Of a stretch of DNA of 64,000 nucleotides, positions 36,348-45,709 are shown one piece after another. A program made the translations under genes and the position numbers. Source of the DNA: Cerasicoccus maritimus (GTDB lineage: Bacteria; Verrucomicrobiota; Verrucomicrobiia; Opitutales; Cerasicoccaceae); contig JAVDPD010000002.1 of assembly GCA_031296935.1 (NCBI GenBank), positions 62,001 through 126,000 of the forward strand, read 5' to 3'. Below the pieces are notes generated by a model. The model was not told the DNA's origin. It saw only the letters and a list, made by a program, of their open reading frames with translations, and did no database searches. Positions within the stretch are counted from its first letter, which is position 1, and each line of letters starts with the position of its first letter.

Positions 36348-37184
36348 ATGAGATTAACTTACCCCATACTCTGTCTTCTATCCACCGCCTCTGTTCAGGC
36401 TACTCTGATTGAATATGATGGCTTTGATTACCCCGTTAGCAGCAGCGAACCCGCAGGTTGGGTGAGCGATGGCGATTCGGATCACGCGTCGGTAGAAGCT
36501 GGCTCATTGTCTTTCCCGGACTACGCCGCTTCGACTGGCAATCAAATGGCATTGCAGAACAAGACTGCGGATTACCTTCACTCATTTGCGGCGACTGACC
36601 TCGCGGTGGGCGAGACGGTTTATTTCTCACTCTTGATGCAGATCGATTCGGTTGCTGACTTTGGCAGCCAGTTTAACGTGGTGTTCCGGCTCTACGACGC
36701 CGCTGACCCCAATGGCAGTGCGGTTTCTGTGGGCATGGGCTCCAGTACTTCAGGCAGTAACACATTCGGCTTTTCGGTTGATAACCGCAACCGCGGTTGG
36801 GGGCATACGGACGCGGTCACGGGCCCGGAAGTGTATGCGTTTGGCGAGACGCACTTGGTCGTTGGCGCCTACACGCGCGGCGCTTCAAGTGGCGATGGTG
36901 AGGTTAAGTTGTGGATCGATCCTTCCAGCTCGAGTTTTGGAGGTGCCGAGCCGGCGGTCTCCTTGAGTGAAGCCAGTTACCAGAGTGACGCCGTTTGGGA
37001 TACCTTTGAAATTGCGTCGTCGGGCTCCAGCTCTTTGCCGAGTGATTGGTCGGTTGACGAGTTTCGCGTTGGTACGGATTGGGCCAGTGTGGTGCCAGCC
37101 ACGATCCCCGAGCCTTCGACTTACGCGCTGCTCTTGGGTGTCGGCGTAGCGCTGATGGCCTACCGCCGCCGGACTCAACGTTGA
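36348..37184 (+). CDS. PEP-CTERM sorting-domain protein
   Basis: A 278-residue exported protein with signal peptide RLTYPILCLLSTASVQA. The body starts LIEYDGFDYP, a pattern common in secreted lectin-like or autotransporter-like verrucomicrobial proteins. It ends IPEPSTYALLLGVGVALMA with basic tail YRRRTQR. It is anchored for exosortase processing. The ATG at 36348 is chosen because the signal peptide begins there. It is the third PEP-CTERM gene of the window. The stop overlaps the convergent frameshifted gene. Confidence 0.87.
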   Translation: MRLTYPILCLLSTASVQATLIEYDGFDYPVSSSEPAGWVSDGDSDHASVEAGSLSFPDYAASTGNQMALQNKTADYLHSFAATDLAVGETVYFSLLMQIDSVADFGSQFNVVFRLYDAADPNGSAVSVGMGSSTSGSNTFGFSVDNRNRGWGHTDAVTGPEVYAFGETHLVVGAYTRGASSGDGEVKLWIDPSSSSFGGAEPAVSLSEASYQSDAVWDTFEIASSGSSSLPSDWSVDEFRVGTDWASVVPATIPEPSTYALLLGVGVALMAYRRRTQR

Positions 37185-37797
37185 GGCAGCTCTCTAACCA
37201 CGTTAATGCCGGTGTGGAAGACCTGCTTGCCCAGATCATTGCTGGCGTCTTCCGATGATGTGTTGAGGGTGTATTCTAAAGAGAAGCTTCCACCTTCCAT
37301 CAGTTCGAGGTCCAGCAGCACGTCGGTTGGCAGCTCTGTGCTGTCCCAAATCGGTAGCTCCAGCGGCTTGGGAAACTGTCGGCCATTTACGGTGTGAAGC
37401 TCAAGAATCCTCGCAGACGACTGCTTGTGGCTCTTGGCTGGGGGGATGACAACCTTGCCTTGTCCGCGAAATACTTGCCCGAGCGGAAGCCCGGTCTTGC
37501 CGACCAAGACATAACTGCCGCCGATTGAGCCCGCGGAAATCGGGATGCGATTGTCGAAATCTACTGGCTCATCGATTGGCTCTCCCGCGATGAGCTGCTT
37601 GGTGGTGGTTAGCCGCGCGCAATCAAGTCGGCGACTCCCTTGCTGCGGTCGGTGCTGACGAGCTCCTGAATGTCGACGATGGCGATCAGCTCGGCGTCCG
37701 CCACCATGTCTTCCTTGGATTTGAAAATGATCGAGGCCGACAGCGTCGAGGCTCCCAGCAGCAGCAGGCAGGCGAGCGTGATTAGCTTTTTCGTCAT
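37175..37797 (-). pseudogene. Frameshifted secreted protein of unknown function
   Basis: The reading frame is split in two. Residues from MTKKLITLACLLLLGASTLS (signal peptide) run to GVADLIARG and a stop at 37609-37611. Coding then continues one frame away as LTTTKQLIAGEPIDEP to the stop at 37175. Both halves look like one polypeptide, so a single-base indel near 37610-37620 is likely. No family was recognised. It is probably a recent pseudogene or a sequencing error. A programmed frameshift is less likely, as no slippery heptamer is seen. Confidence 0.65.
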
Positions 37798-38293
37798 CCG
37801 AGGTTTGTTAAGGTTAATCGAAGCGCTCATAATTGGCAATCTACGCAATTTCGCAGATATTTCAGCGTTCTTTTTGTAAGTATATTGTCAGGTTTTTGTC
37901 AGGTGTGAGGACTGGTGAAAAATTAATTGTAGGTGTTGTAATGGTGCTGTCAGATAATTAGCCGTCGCTCGACCTTTTGTTGATGCGGAATACATCAACA
38001 ACAGTTTGGACAAGGAGGCGGCCAAGGACTCAGTGGAATCTAATATGTGGGAGACCATGCAGTTGCAGTCGCCGGTAGTGAAAGGCGATTTGAAGTATTG
38101 ATTGATCTGCTGCAAGCACATGTTTCATCTGCGCAGACATGATTTAAAGCAGAAGGTCGCAGATCGCTTCCTAACGTTTTATAGGGCTGTAACTCCTTTA
38201 GTAGTGGGCTTCTGTGGTCCCATATTGGTAGCGCTGGCGTGTTAAGATTCGGTAAGCCTTGACTTAATGGTTTGCTATTAGTTCTTCTACGAC
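37798..38293. other. Intergenic region with a possible coding remnant
   Basis: A plus-strand open stretch from the in-frame stop near 37957 to TGA 38099-38101 reads VDAEYINNSLDKEAAKDS and continues with sensible composition, about 40-45 codons. It has no convincing start. It may be the tail of a decayed gene. Otherwise no feature is seen before pyc. Confidence 0.4.
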
Positions 38294-41200
38294 ATGGATA
38301 AGTTGCTTGCCGCCAATCGTTCTGAAATTGCTGTCCGTATCTTCCGTAGCGCCACTGAGTTGGGTTTGCGCACCGTCGCAGTTTATGCGGATGAGGACCG
38401 TTTCGGCGTCCATCGTTTCAAGGCAGATGAATCTTATAAAGTAGGCGTCGGCAAAGGCCCCGTTGCCGCCTATCTTGATATTGAGAGCATCGTCGCCTTG
38501 GCTAAAGAGAAGGGCGTAAAATACATTCACCCGGGTTATGGTTTCCTTTCGGAAAACGCCCACTTTGCCCGCGCTTGCGCTGACAACGGCTTGGTCTTCG
38601 TGGGACCACAGCCCGAGATGCTTGAGCGCATGGGTGACAAAACCGAGGCCCGCAAAATCGCGGAGCTCGCCGAGGTGCCCACGCTCCCTGGCACGAAGGA
38701 TCCGATCAAGGACCCCAAGAAGGCCAAGGCCGCTGCGAAGAAGGTTGGCTTCCCGCTGATCATCAAGGCGGCGTTCGGCGGCGGTGGCCGCGGCATGCGC
38801 GTCGTCAAAAAAGAGGCCGACCTCGAACACCTGCTGCTCGAAGCGCAGAGCGAGGCGCAGACCGCGTTTGGCAATCCCGCAGTGTTCCTGGAGCGCTACG
38901 TCGGCCGCGCCAAGCACATCGAAGTGCAGATCCTTGGCGACAAGCATGGCAACGTGATGCATCTGCATGAGCGCGATTGCTCGGTGCAGCGCCGCCACCA
39001 GAAGGTGGTCGAAGTCGCCCCGTCGATCAACCTGCCCGACGACACCCGCATCGCGCTGTGCGACGCCGCGGTCAAGGTCGCCAAGGCCGTGAATTACGAA
39101 AACGCCGGCACCGTCGAGTTCCTCTACGACCTCGACACCGACGAGTGGTTCTTCATCGAAATGAACCCCCGCGTGCAGGTGGAGCACACCGTCACGGAAG
39201 TTATCACCGGCATCGACATTGTCCGCTCGCAGATCCTCATTGCGCAGGGCAAAAAATTGACCGACCCCGAGCTCGCGCTGCCCAAGCAGGAAGACGTGCC
39301 GCGCAACGGCTTTGCCATGCAGGCCCGCATCACGACCGAGGACCCGGAAAAGAATTTCGCGCCCGACTACGGCAAGATCGTCAACTACCGCTCGGCGGCC
39401 GGTTTTGGCATCCGCTTGGATGGCGCGATGGGCGACACCGGTTCCGTCATCACGCCGTTCTACGACTCGCTGCTCGTCAAGCTGACGGCGTCCGCCTCGA
39501 GCTTCGACATTGCCTGCCACCGCATGATCCGCGCCTTGCAGGAAATGCGGATCCGCGGCGTGAAGACGAACATCCCGTTCATCGAAAACGTCGTCAACCA
39601 CCCGGACTTCGTTTCCGGCATGGCGACGACCACGATGATCGACACCTCGCCCGAGCTCTTTAAATTCAAGCAGCGCAAGGACCGCGCAACGAAGCTCCTC
39701 AAGTTCCTCGGCGAGACGATTGTCAATGGCAACGACCAGGTCAAAGGCCGCCCCGTGCCGAAGATGGAGCTGCCCGTCATCATCCCCGAATACAACCACA
39801 AGGAGGCGATCCCCAAGGGCACGCGCGACTACCTGCTCAAGCACGGCGCCACGAAGTTTGCCGAGTGGACCACCAAGCAAAAGCAGCTGCTGATCACCGA
39901 CACCACCTTCCGCGACGCGCACCAGAGCCTGCTCGCCGCCCGCATGCGCACCTACGACATGATGCAGGTCGCCGGCGCGATGGCCCACCGCGCGCCCGAG
40001 CTTTACTCGATGGAAATGTGGGGTGGGGCGACGTTCGACACCTCGATGCGCTTCCTCAAGGAAGGCCCGTTCAAGCGCCTGCGCGCGCTCCGCGAAAAGA
40101 TCCCCAACATCTGTTTCCAAATGCTCTTCCGCGGCTCCAACGCCGTGGGCTACGCCGCCTACCCGGACAACGTCATTAAGGGCTTCATCAAGCACTCGGC
40201 CGAGGCGGGCATGGACATCTTCCGCATCTTCGACTCGCTGAATTATTTGCCGAACCTGAAGGTCGCCATGGAAACCGTCGCGGGCCAGACCCACGGCGTT
40301 TGCGAAGGCACCCTCTGCTACACCGGCAACATTCTCGACGCCAAGCGCGACAAGTATGACCTCAAATACTACGTCGATCTCGCGAAGGAACTGGAGAAAA
40401 TGGGCGCGCACATCATTGCGATCAAGGACATGTCCGGCCTCTGTCATCCGCTCGCTGCGGAGAAGCTCGTCAAGACGCTGAAGCAGGAAGTCGGCACGCC
40501 GATCCATTTCCACACGCACGACTCCAGCGGCATCGCCAGCGCCTCGATCATCAAGGCCGCCGAAGCTGGCGTCGACGTCGTCGACCTCGCGATTTCGTCG
40601 CTCTCCGGCCTCACCGCGCAGCCCAACCTGAACTCGATCGTCTATGCGCTCGCCGGTTCGAAGCGCGATACCAAACTCGACCAAAAATTCCTCAACGAGC
40701 TCTCGATTTACTGGGAAGCCGTCCGCCAATACTACGGCCCCTTCGACACCTCGCCCAAGTTCGGCAGCGCCGAAGTTTACGAGCACGAAATGCCCGGCGG
40801 CCAATACACCAACCTGCGCGAGCAGGCCTCGGCCCTCGGCCTGGGCGCCCGCTGGCCCGAAGTGGTCCGCTACTACGAGGAGGTCAACGAACTCTTTGGC
40901 GACATCGTCAAGGTCACGCCGAGCTCCAAGGTGGTCGGCGACATGGCCATCTTCCTGCTCACCCGCGGCATTGAGCCAAGGGACCTCGTGAACCTCGAGC
41001 CCGGCAGCCAGCCGTTCCCCGCATCGGTCATCGACATGCTTGGCGGCGGCCTCGGACAGCCCAAGGGCGGGTTCCCGAAAAAGGTCGTCAAGACCGTCCT
41101 CGGCGACAACAAGCCGCGCAAGGGACGCCCCGGCAGCTACGCCGAGAAGATCGACCTCGACGAGACGATGGCCAAGGTCACCAAAATGCGTGGCCGCGAA

Positions 41201-41731
41201 GCCAACACGGACGACCTTTACAGCTACCTGATGTATCCCGACGTCTACAAGCAGCTCGTCGATTTCGTGAAGGAAAACGGCCACGCTCGCGTGCTCCCAA
41301 CGCCGGCCTTCTTCTACGGGCTCAAGCCCGGCGAGGAAATTTCCGTTGAGATCGAAGAGGGCAAGACGCTCATTGTGAAGCTCATTCACGTGGGTGACGC
41401 CAATGCCGACGGCAACCGCACGCTCACCTTCGAGATGAACGGACGCGCCCGCGAAACCGTCATCCGCGACAAGTCCATTGCCTCCGAAACCCAGAAGCGC
41501 GCGCAAGCCGACGCCGGCGACGAAAAGCAGGTCGGCTCGCCGATCCCGGCCATGGTCAGCAGCGTGGCCGTCAGCGTGGGCAACAAGGTCAAGAAGGGCG
41601 ACAAGCTCGTGGTCCTCGAAGCCATGAAGATGCAGAGCACGGTTTACGCGCCATGCGACGGCGTCGCGCAGGAAGTCACCGTCAAGACCGGCGACCAGGT
41701 CGACGCCAAAGACCTCCTCGTCCGCCTCTAG
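38294..41731 (+). CDS. pyc: Pyruvate carboxylase
   Basis: A 1145-residue single-chain biotin enzyme. The N-terminal biotin carboxylase (MDKLLAANRSEIAVRIFRSA, ATP-grasp region with GGGGRGM) is followed by a carboxyltransferase barrel (ITDTTFRDAHQSLLAARMRT, GGATFDTSMRFL). A C-terminal biotinyl domain carries the biotin lysine in VLEAMKMQSTVY. It converts pyruvate and bicarbonate to oxaloacetate using ATP, refilling the TCA cycle and feeding gluconeogenesis. The length is typical (about 1150). A terminator follows at 41861. Confidence 0.97.
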   Translation: MDKLLAANRSEIAVRIFRSATELGLRTVAVYADEDRFGVHRFKADESYKVGVGKGPVAAYLDIESIVALAKEKGVKYIHPGYGFLSENAHFARACADNGLVFVGPQPEMLERMGDKTEARKIAELAEVPTLPGTKDPIKDPKKAKAAAKKVGFPLIIKAAFGGGGRGMRVVKKEADLEHLLLEAQSEAQTAFGNPAVFLERYVGRAKHIEVQILGDKHGNVMHLHERDCSVQRRHQKVVEVAPSINLPDDTRIALCDAAVKVAKAVNYENAGTVEFLYDLDTDEWFFIEMNPRVQVEHTVTEVITGIDIVRSQILIAQGKKLTDPELALPKQEDVPRNGFAMQARITTEDPEKNFAPDYGKIVNYRSAAGFGIRLDGAMGDTGSVITPFYDSLLVKLTASASSFDIACHRMIRALQEMRIRGVKTNIPFIENVVNHPDFVSGMATTTMIDTSPELFKFKQRKDRATKLLKFLGETIVNGNDQVKGRPVPKMELPVIIPEYNHKEAIPKGTRDYLLKHGATKFAEWTTKQKQLLITDTTFRDAHQSLLAARMRTYDMMQVAGAMAHRAPELYSMEMWGGATFDTSMRFLKEGPFKRLRALREKIPNICFQMLFRGSNAVGYAAYPDNVIKGFIKHSAEAGMDIFRIFDSLNYLPNLKVAMETVAGQTHGVCEGTLCYTGNILDAKRDKYDLKYYVDLAKELEKMGAHIIAIKDMSGLCHPLAAEKLVKTLKQEVGTPIHFHTHDSSGIASASIIKAAEAGVDVVDLAISSLSGLTAQPNLNSIVYALAGSKRDTKLDQKFLNELSIYWEAVRQYYGPFDTSPKFGSAEVYEHEMPGGQYTNLREQASALGLGARWPEVVRYYEEVNELFGDIVKVTPSSKVVGDMAIFLLTRGIEPRDLVNLEPGSQPFPASVIDMLGGGLGQPKGGFPKKVVKTVLGDNKPRKGRPGSYAEKIDLDETMAKVTKMRGREANTDDLYSYLMYPDVYKQLVDFVKENGHARVLPTPAFFYGLKPGEEISVEIEEGKTLIVKLIHVGDANADGNRTLTFEMNGRARETVIRDKSIASETQKRAQADAGDEKQVGSPIPAMVSSVAVSVGNKVKKGDKLVVLEAMKMQSTVYAPCDGVAQEVTVKTGDQVDAKDLLVRL

Positions 41732-41840
41732 CCATCCAGCGTCCCGCTGGACCGTCGGATGCTTCGCATCCGGGCAGCGTGCCGGCCTGGGGTGAGCTTG
41801 TCGAATCCCTGCACCCATCGATTTGCCCATTGGGCAAATG
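41732..41840 (+). repeat. Stop-codon-associated hairpin repeat, copy 3
   Basis: CCAGCGTCCCGCTGG (41736-41750) and CGGATGCTTCGCATCCG (41756-41772) follow the pyc TAG. The third palindrome ATTTGCCCATTGGGCAAAT (41821-41839) is displaced by a 48-bp insert. Confidence 0.85.
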
Positions 41841-41860
41841 GCCAGCAGAACGAATTCAGC

Positions 41861-41891
41861 AACGGCGTCCGCTCAGGGCGCCGTTTTTTTT
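41861..41891 (+). terminator. Rho-independent terminator of pyc
   Basis: A 10-bp stem, AACGGCGTCC-GCTCA-GGGCGCCGTT, with one T-G wobble is followed by a T-run. It lies just outside the first MITE copy. Confidence 0.88.
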
Positions 41892-41900
41892 AGGTAGCCT

Positions 41901-42068
41901 CTAAGAGGGCGTCTAAAAAGTCTGATCGAGTCGGCGAGATGTATTCGAGAGGCAAAATTTCGGCTTCTGAATCGAGGCGAAACCAGTTTCGTCGAGATGA
42001 AGAAATGATATTTTGACCTCGAAGACGCTCTCCGGCGAAGACCACTTGAGTTTTTAGACGCCCTCTAA
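41901..42068 (-). mobile_element. Foldback MITE, copy 1
   Basis: A 168-bp element with terminal inverted repeats of at least 16 bp (AGAGGGCGTCTAAAAA). Its interior is an imperfect palindrome centred on CGAAACCAGTTTCG. The orientation is opposite to copies 2 and 3. No transposase is encoded. The TA on the left flank hints at a TA target. Confidence 0.85.
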
Positions 42069-43034
42069 GTAATGTAGGGCGACGCTTACAGGCTAGCCGC
42101 CTCGTCGCCTCACGGTCCAAATCCGTCATATTAAGGTAGCGGCCAGCGTCCCCGCTGGCCAAGCTTGGAACGAGAATGATTCAATCAGTCCACGCTACCC
42201 CTACATCCGCGAAACATGCGATCCAGATAATCAATTACTGTCAGCCTGCATGGTGGCCAGCGGGGCCGTCCCCATTGTTCTCGGCGTGGTGTCGTGCAAA
42301 CTGTTCAATCGCGGCGTCCGCGCCTACTTCATGCGCAATCGGCTTGTGGTGGCGTAGGCTCGGGAAGCAGCGGACCAAGCAGGGTGATTCGCTATTCTGG
42401 CTTAGTTGGTAGTATAAAATTAAGCATTTAAATATGTTCACTAAATGATGGACGCGCTGCGGCCTTTGTGCATGATTGGAAGTTCAGTTAATCCTAACCA
42501 TCCACCACCGTGAAAAATTCTCCCAATTCAGCCCTTGGCCACCCGCCTTAGCCGGCGGTTAGTCGAGTCGATGTGTCCGCGAATGCATTCGTTCGCGCGT
42601 GACGTTGTCGCCGTTGACCGAGCTCATTCGCCCCCGCACTGGTGACAGCTTTGCGGCCGGCGACGCTTGGAGGCGTTCATGCGGTTTTCCGCGCAATCTC
42701 ACGCCCGATTATGCCAGCTTGCACTTCCGCGCATGGACGTTTGGACGCCCGACACAACGGGGCGTCGTCCCACTGCGCCGTGGTTTTCGGCGGCGGCGTG
42801 GTTGCCTGTTCTTTGATAGTTTGTTTGGGCGGTCGTTTTACCCCCCCCTGGCCCCCCTCCGCGCCTAGCGCCTGAGTCTCCTAGACCTGCTGAGTGACCG
42901 TTTGGGAGTTATCTTCTTCAGAATCAGAGGGGTGAGGCTTATACCTTAAAAAATAACAAAAACATAAGGGATGATTCTTGGAATTATAAGTTAATCAGAT
43001 ACATGGCTTACATTACTGTGTTATATTTGATCAT
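42069..43034. other. Gene-free stretch with repeat fragments
   Basis: Only repeat fragments are visible: a TAAGCGTCGCCCTAC relative near 42075 and the palindrome GGCCAGCGTCCCCGCTGGCC at about 42140-42159. Short open frames exist on both strands but have no protein-like composition. From 42165 to about 42900 I see nothing that I can name. The last 130 bp become A+T-rich ahead of the acyltransferase. Confidence 0.5.
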
Positions 43035-44102
43035 GTGAGTGCGTCATTTAGCTGTGAGGGAGTGAAAGAAACTGTTCGTGGAAATTATGCTTACCTAGAC
43101 GTGTTGCGCGTTCTTTCCGCGTTTCTCGTGGTGATGGTGCATAATTCTGCCTGTTTCCACAAAATGAACACTGTTTCGCTGGGGACTTGGCTACACGCAG
43201 ATTACTTAGAGTCATTTGCCACGATTTGCGTCCCTCTGTTTTTTATGATTTCCGGGGCGCTCTTGTTAAAAAAAGACATCGAACCGCTCACATTTTACAA
43301 AAAACGGCTCCAAAGGATCATCATCCCTACGCTTGCATGGTCACTGATTTACATTGGTAGTCGGACCTATCCGGAGTTTAACCCAAATGATGTCTTTTCC
43401 TCCATCTTCATGTCGCTATTACGAGAAGAACATTACCATTTATGGTATATGTATGCGCTCTTTGGGGCCTATATTTGTATTCCATTTATGTCGCGATTGC
43501 TGAGTGGTAGCGACTTTCCCGGAGTTCGGTTGCTCGTCCTTTTTACGGCTCTTTGGTATTTGTTCTGCTCGGTGTTTCCAACCGCCAATAATGTCAGCAA
43601 GCAGGTTTTTGATATCCCCGTGGAGCCTAATTTCCGACTCAGCTTTTTCCAGGATGCCTTGGGATATATTGCGCTTGGAGCATTGCTGAATCGTGCTCCA
43701 CTGCACATTCGCTACCGCAATGTTGCTCTTGTATGCCTGTTGGTTGGATACGGGGTGGTCGTTTGGGGCAACTACTGGGCTAAATCCGAGATGGGGACGC
43801 AAACGATGCTGTTTGGCTACTACAATCCTTTTGTTGTAATCATCGCTTGTGCCACCTTCTATCTGTTTCGATACACTTTGAACTCCAAGAAGTCGGGCAA
43901 GATGCTTCAATTCTTGGCTTCACTGACGCTGGGGATTTATCTCTGCCATCCGCTGGTGATGACGCAATTGCTCCGGATTGAGCTCATGCGTGAACTGTAT
44001 AGCTCGAATTTCATCGTATTACGCACTCTAGTTACTTTTTTGATCAGTGGGGTTCTGACTTACGTGATCATGAAAATGCCTGTTGTTAGGCGCATCGTTT
44101 AG
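43035..44102 (+). CDS. Acyltransferase 3 family membrane protein
   Basis: A 355-residue polytopic membrane protein with the acyltransferase-3 features YAYLDVLRVLSAFLVVMVHN (catalytic His) and CVPLFFMISGALL. About ten hydrophobic helices follow, ending in TLGIYLCHPLVMTQLL. Such enzymes acylate sugars of exopolysaccharide, LPS or other glycans at the inner membrane. The start is GTG. Its base composition is clearly more A+T-rich than pyc and metF on either side, and it is bordered by repeat-rich DNA, which suggests acquisition by transfer. Confidence 0.88.
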   Translation: MSASFSCEGVKETVRGNYAYLDVLRVLSAFLVVMVHNSACFHKMNTVSLGTWLHADYLESFATICVPLFFMISGALLLKKDIEPLTFYKKRLQRIIIPTLAWSLIYIGSRTYPEFNPNDVFSSIFMSLLREEHYHLWYMYALFGAYICIPFMSRLLSGSDFPGVRLLVLFTALWYLFCSVFPTANNVSKQVFDIPVEPNFRLSFFQDALGYIALGALLNRAPLHIRYRNVALVCLLVGYGVVVWGNYWAKSEMGTQTMLFGYYNPFVVIIACATFYLFRYTLNSKKSGKMLQFLASLTLGIYLCHPLVMTQLLRIELMRELYSSNFIVLRTLVTFLISGVLTYVIMKMPVVRRIV

Positions 44103-44181
44103 AACATCTCTCGTGATTCTGAGGATTAGGGATTGACGGAAAGAAAACTCCCATCAACATATCGAAATAAATTGATGCGTT

Positions 44182-45066
44182 ATGCCTCGTAGAATTATTT
44201 CCAAGATGGCCGACGGGCACAAAGTGTTCTCGGTAGAGTTTTTCCCGCCCAAGACTGAAGAGGGTGCGCGGCAGATCCTGCGCACCGCCAACGCGCTGAA
44301 GGCCTACCAGCCGGACTTCGTGTCGATCACCTATGGGGCCGGCGGCTCCAGCCGTGAGCGCACCATCGAATACGGCGAGCTGCTGCGCGACCTGTTCAAC
44401 TTCGAGGTGATGCCGCACCTGACCTGCGTCGGCCACTCCAAGGACGAACTGGCGGCGATTCTGGAGCGCTTCCAAAAGAGCAACTTCCACAACATCATGA
44501 CCCTACGCGGTGATCCGCCCAAGGGCCAGGACAGCTTTGAGCCGCACCCGGACGGCCTCGCCTATGCCTCGGACCTCGTGGCCTTCATCAAGGAGCGCTT
44601 TCCAAGCTTTTGCCTCGGCGTTGGCGGCTACCCGGAGAAGCATCCGGAGGCGCCAGACATGGAAACCGACCTCGCCAACCTGAAGATCAAGGTCGATGCG
44701 GGCGCGGACTTCATCACCACGCAGCTCTTCTTCCGCAATGCGCTTTACCACGACTTCGTGAAGTCTTGCCGCGAGCGCGGCATCGAGATCCCGGTTCTGC
44801 CAGGCATCATGGCAGCCATGTCGTTCGACCAGGTGCAGCGCTTTTGCAACTTCTGTGGCTCGAGCGTGCCGCGTGAACTCCTCGGCAAGCTGGAGCTGGT
44901 CAAGGACGACGCCTCGGCCTCGGAAGCAGTCGGCGTGGACTGGGCCTTCCAGCAAATTCGCGAGCTCCTCGACCACGGGGCTCCCGGAGTCCACCTCTAC
45001 ATCCTCAACCGCTCCAAGGCGGCCGTAGAGCTGATCGAACGCCTCCGCGACGCCAAGGCGCTGTAG
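44182..45066 (+). CDS. metF: 5,10-methylenetetrahydrofolate reductase
   Basis: A 294-residue MTHFR with motifs VFSVEFFPPKTEEG, VSITYGAGGSSRERT, NIMTLRGDPP (FAD/folate site) and ADFITTQLFF. The length is standard for bacterial MetF. It reduces methylene-THF to methyl-THF for methionine synthesis. No other methionine gene is adjacent. It is followed by a repeat-rich 700-bp gap. Confidence 0.96.
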   Translation: MPRRIISKMADGHKVFSVEFFPPKTEEGARQILRTANALKAYQPDFVSITYGAGGSSRERTIEYGELLRDLFNFEVMPHLTCVGHSKDELAAILERFQKSNFHNIMTLRGDPPKGQDSFEPHPDGLAYASDLVAFIKERFPSFCLGVGGYPEKHPEAPDMETDLANLKIKVDAGADFITTQLFFRNALYHDFVKSCRERGIEIPVLPGIMAAMSFDQVQRFCNFCGSSVPRELLGKLELVKDDASASEAVGVDWAFQQIRELLDHGAPGVHLYILNRSKAAVELIERLRDAKAL

Positions 45067-45092
45067 GAAGCTGGTTAATTTTCACGCGAAGA

Positions 45093-45137
45093 CCCGTAGA
45101 CCCCCAAAAAGCATTTCAAGAACGTTGGGTCTACGGG
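45093..45137. repeat. 11-bp inverted repeat downstream of metF
   Basis: CCCGTAGACCC (45093-45103) and GGGTCTACGGG (45127-45137) are perfect complements with a 23-nt loop. There is no U-run. It could form a 3'-end hairpin of the metF message. Confidence 0.6.
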
Positions 45138-45246
45138 GCGAGAGTTTACCTCACGGGCGACACACACCCGGACCTCGACACGATTTGCGCTTTTCGTCGT
45201 GAGAACCAGGCGGCCTTCACGGCGTGTTTTCTTGAGGTACTGCTGC

Positions 45247-45310
45247 TAGAGATAACATGAAGTTGCCGGGTTGAGCAAGTGCTGGACCCGGCAACTTCAT
45301 GTTATCTCTA
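45247..45310. repeat. Perfect 25-bp hairpin
   Basis: Arms 45247-45271 and 45286-45310 are perfect reverse complements of 25 nt (starting TAGAGATAACATGAAGTTGC), with a 14-nt loop (TGAGCAAGTGCTGG). No coding role and no terminator tail are visible. Such an exact stem in intergenic DNA suggests recent origin or strong selection. Confidence 0.85.
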
Positions 45311-45358
45311 AGCTCATAGCAGGCGAAGCGAGCCGCCACGTTGGATGGGCGCATTTAA

Positions 45359-45424
45359 GTAGCACAGGCGTCTCGCCTGTGTTCAGTTAGATGGATTAGG
45401 GCACAGGCGGGACGCCTATGCTAC
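45359..45424. repeat. Paired CACAGGCG palindromic repeats
   Basis: CACAGGCGTCTCGCCTGTG (about 45363-45381) and a second related copy ending GACGCCTATGCTAC form a composite with outer inverted GTAGC/GCTAC. This is the same family as 250-275 and 52076-52102. Confidence 0.65.
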
Positions 45425-45489
45425 GACTGAGAGGCAGCTGTGGTGGCTCGCATGTAAGCGACGCCCTACCTCAAAATGATAGTTTGGAA

Positions 45490-45533
45490 CCCGTCAGCAT
45501 GGGGTGCGGCGCGGGGACGCGCCTGCGCTACCT
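45490..45533. repeat. 43-bp dispersed repeat next to MITE copy 2
   Basis: Nearly identical to 15336-15379 and, inverted, to 51983-52020. The shared core is GCGGGGACGCGCCTGCGCT, with GGCGCG/CGCGCC arms inside. The MITE begins at its right end. Confidence 0.7.
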
Positions 45534-45700
45534 AAGAGGGCGTCTAAAAACTCAAGTGGTCTTCGCTGGAGAGCGTCTTCGAGGTCAAAATATCATTTCT
45601 TCATCTCGACGAAACTGGTTTCGCCTCGATTCAGAAGCCGAACTTTTGCCTCTCGAATACATCTCGCCGACTCGATCAGAGTTTTTAGACGCCCTCTTAG
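45532..45700 (+). mobile_element. Foldback MITE, copy 2 (best preserved)
   Basis: A 169-bp element with 22-bp perfect terminal inverted repeats (CTAAGAGGGCGTCTAAAAAC plus TC). The two halves are similar throughout, so the strand can fold into one long imperfect hairpin centred on CGAAACTGGTTTCG. TA dinucleotides at both ends of the AGAGGGCG termini fit a TA target-site duplication as in IS630/mariner-type elements (inference). Confidence 0.88.
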
Positions 45701-45709
45701 AGATAAGCC

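Noticed and set aside
38264..41830. Very long open frame antisense to pyruvate carboxylase
   Set aside because: It is the shadow of a GC-rich, codon-biased gene. The sense strand encodes an unmistakable pyruvate carboxylase with all catalytic motifs.
42176..42875. Small plus-strand ORFs in the gap before the acyltransferase
   Set aside because: Composition is Trp/Cys/Arg-rich and low in complexity, with no start signals and with repeat content.
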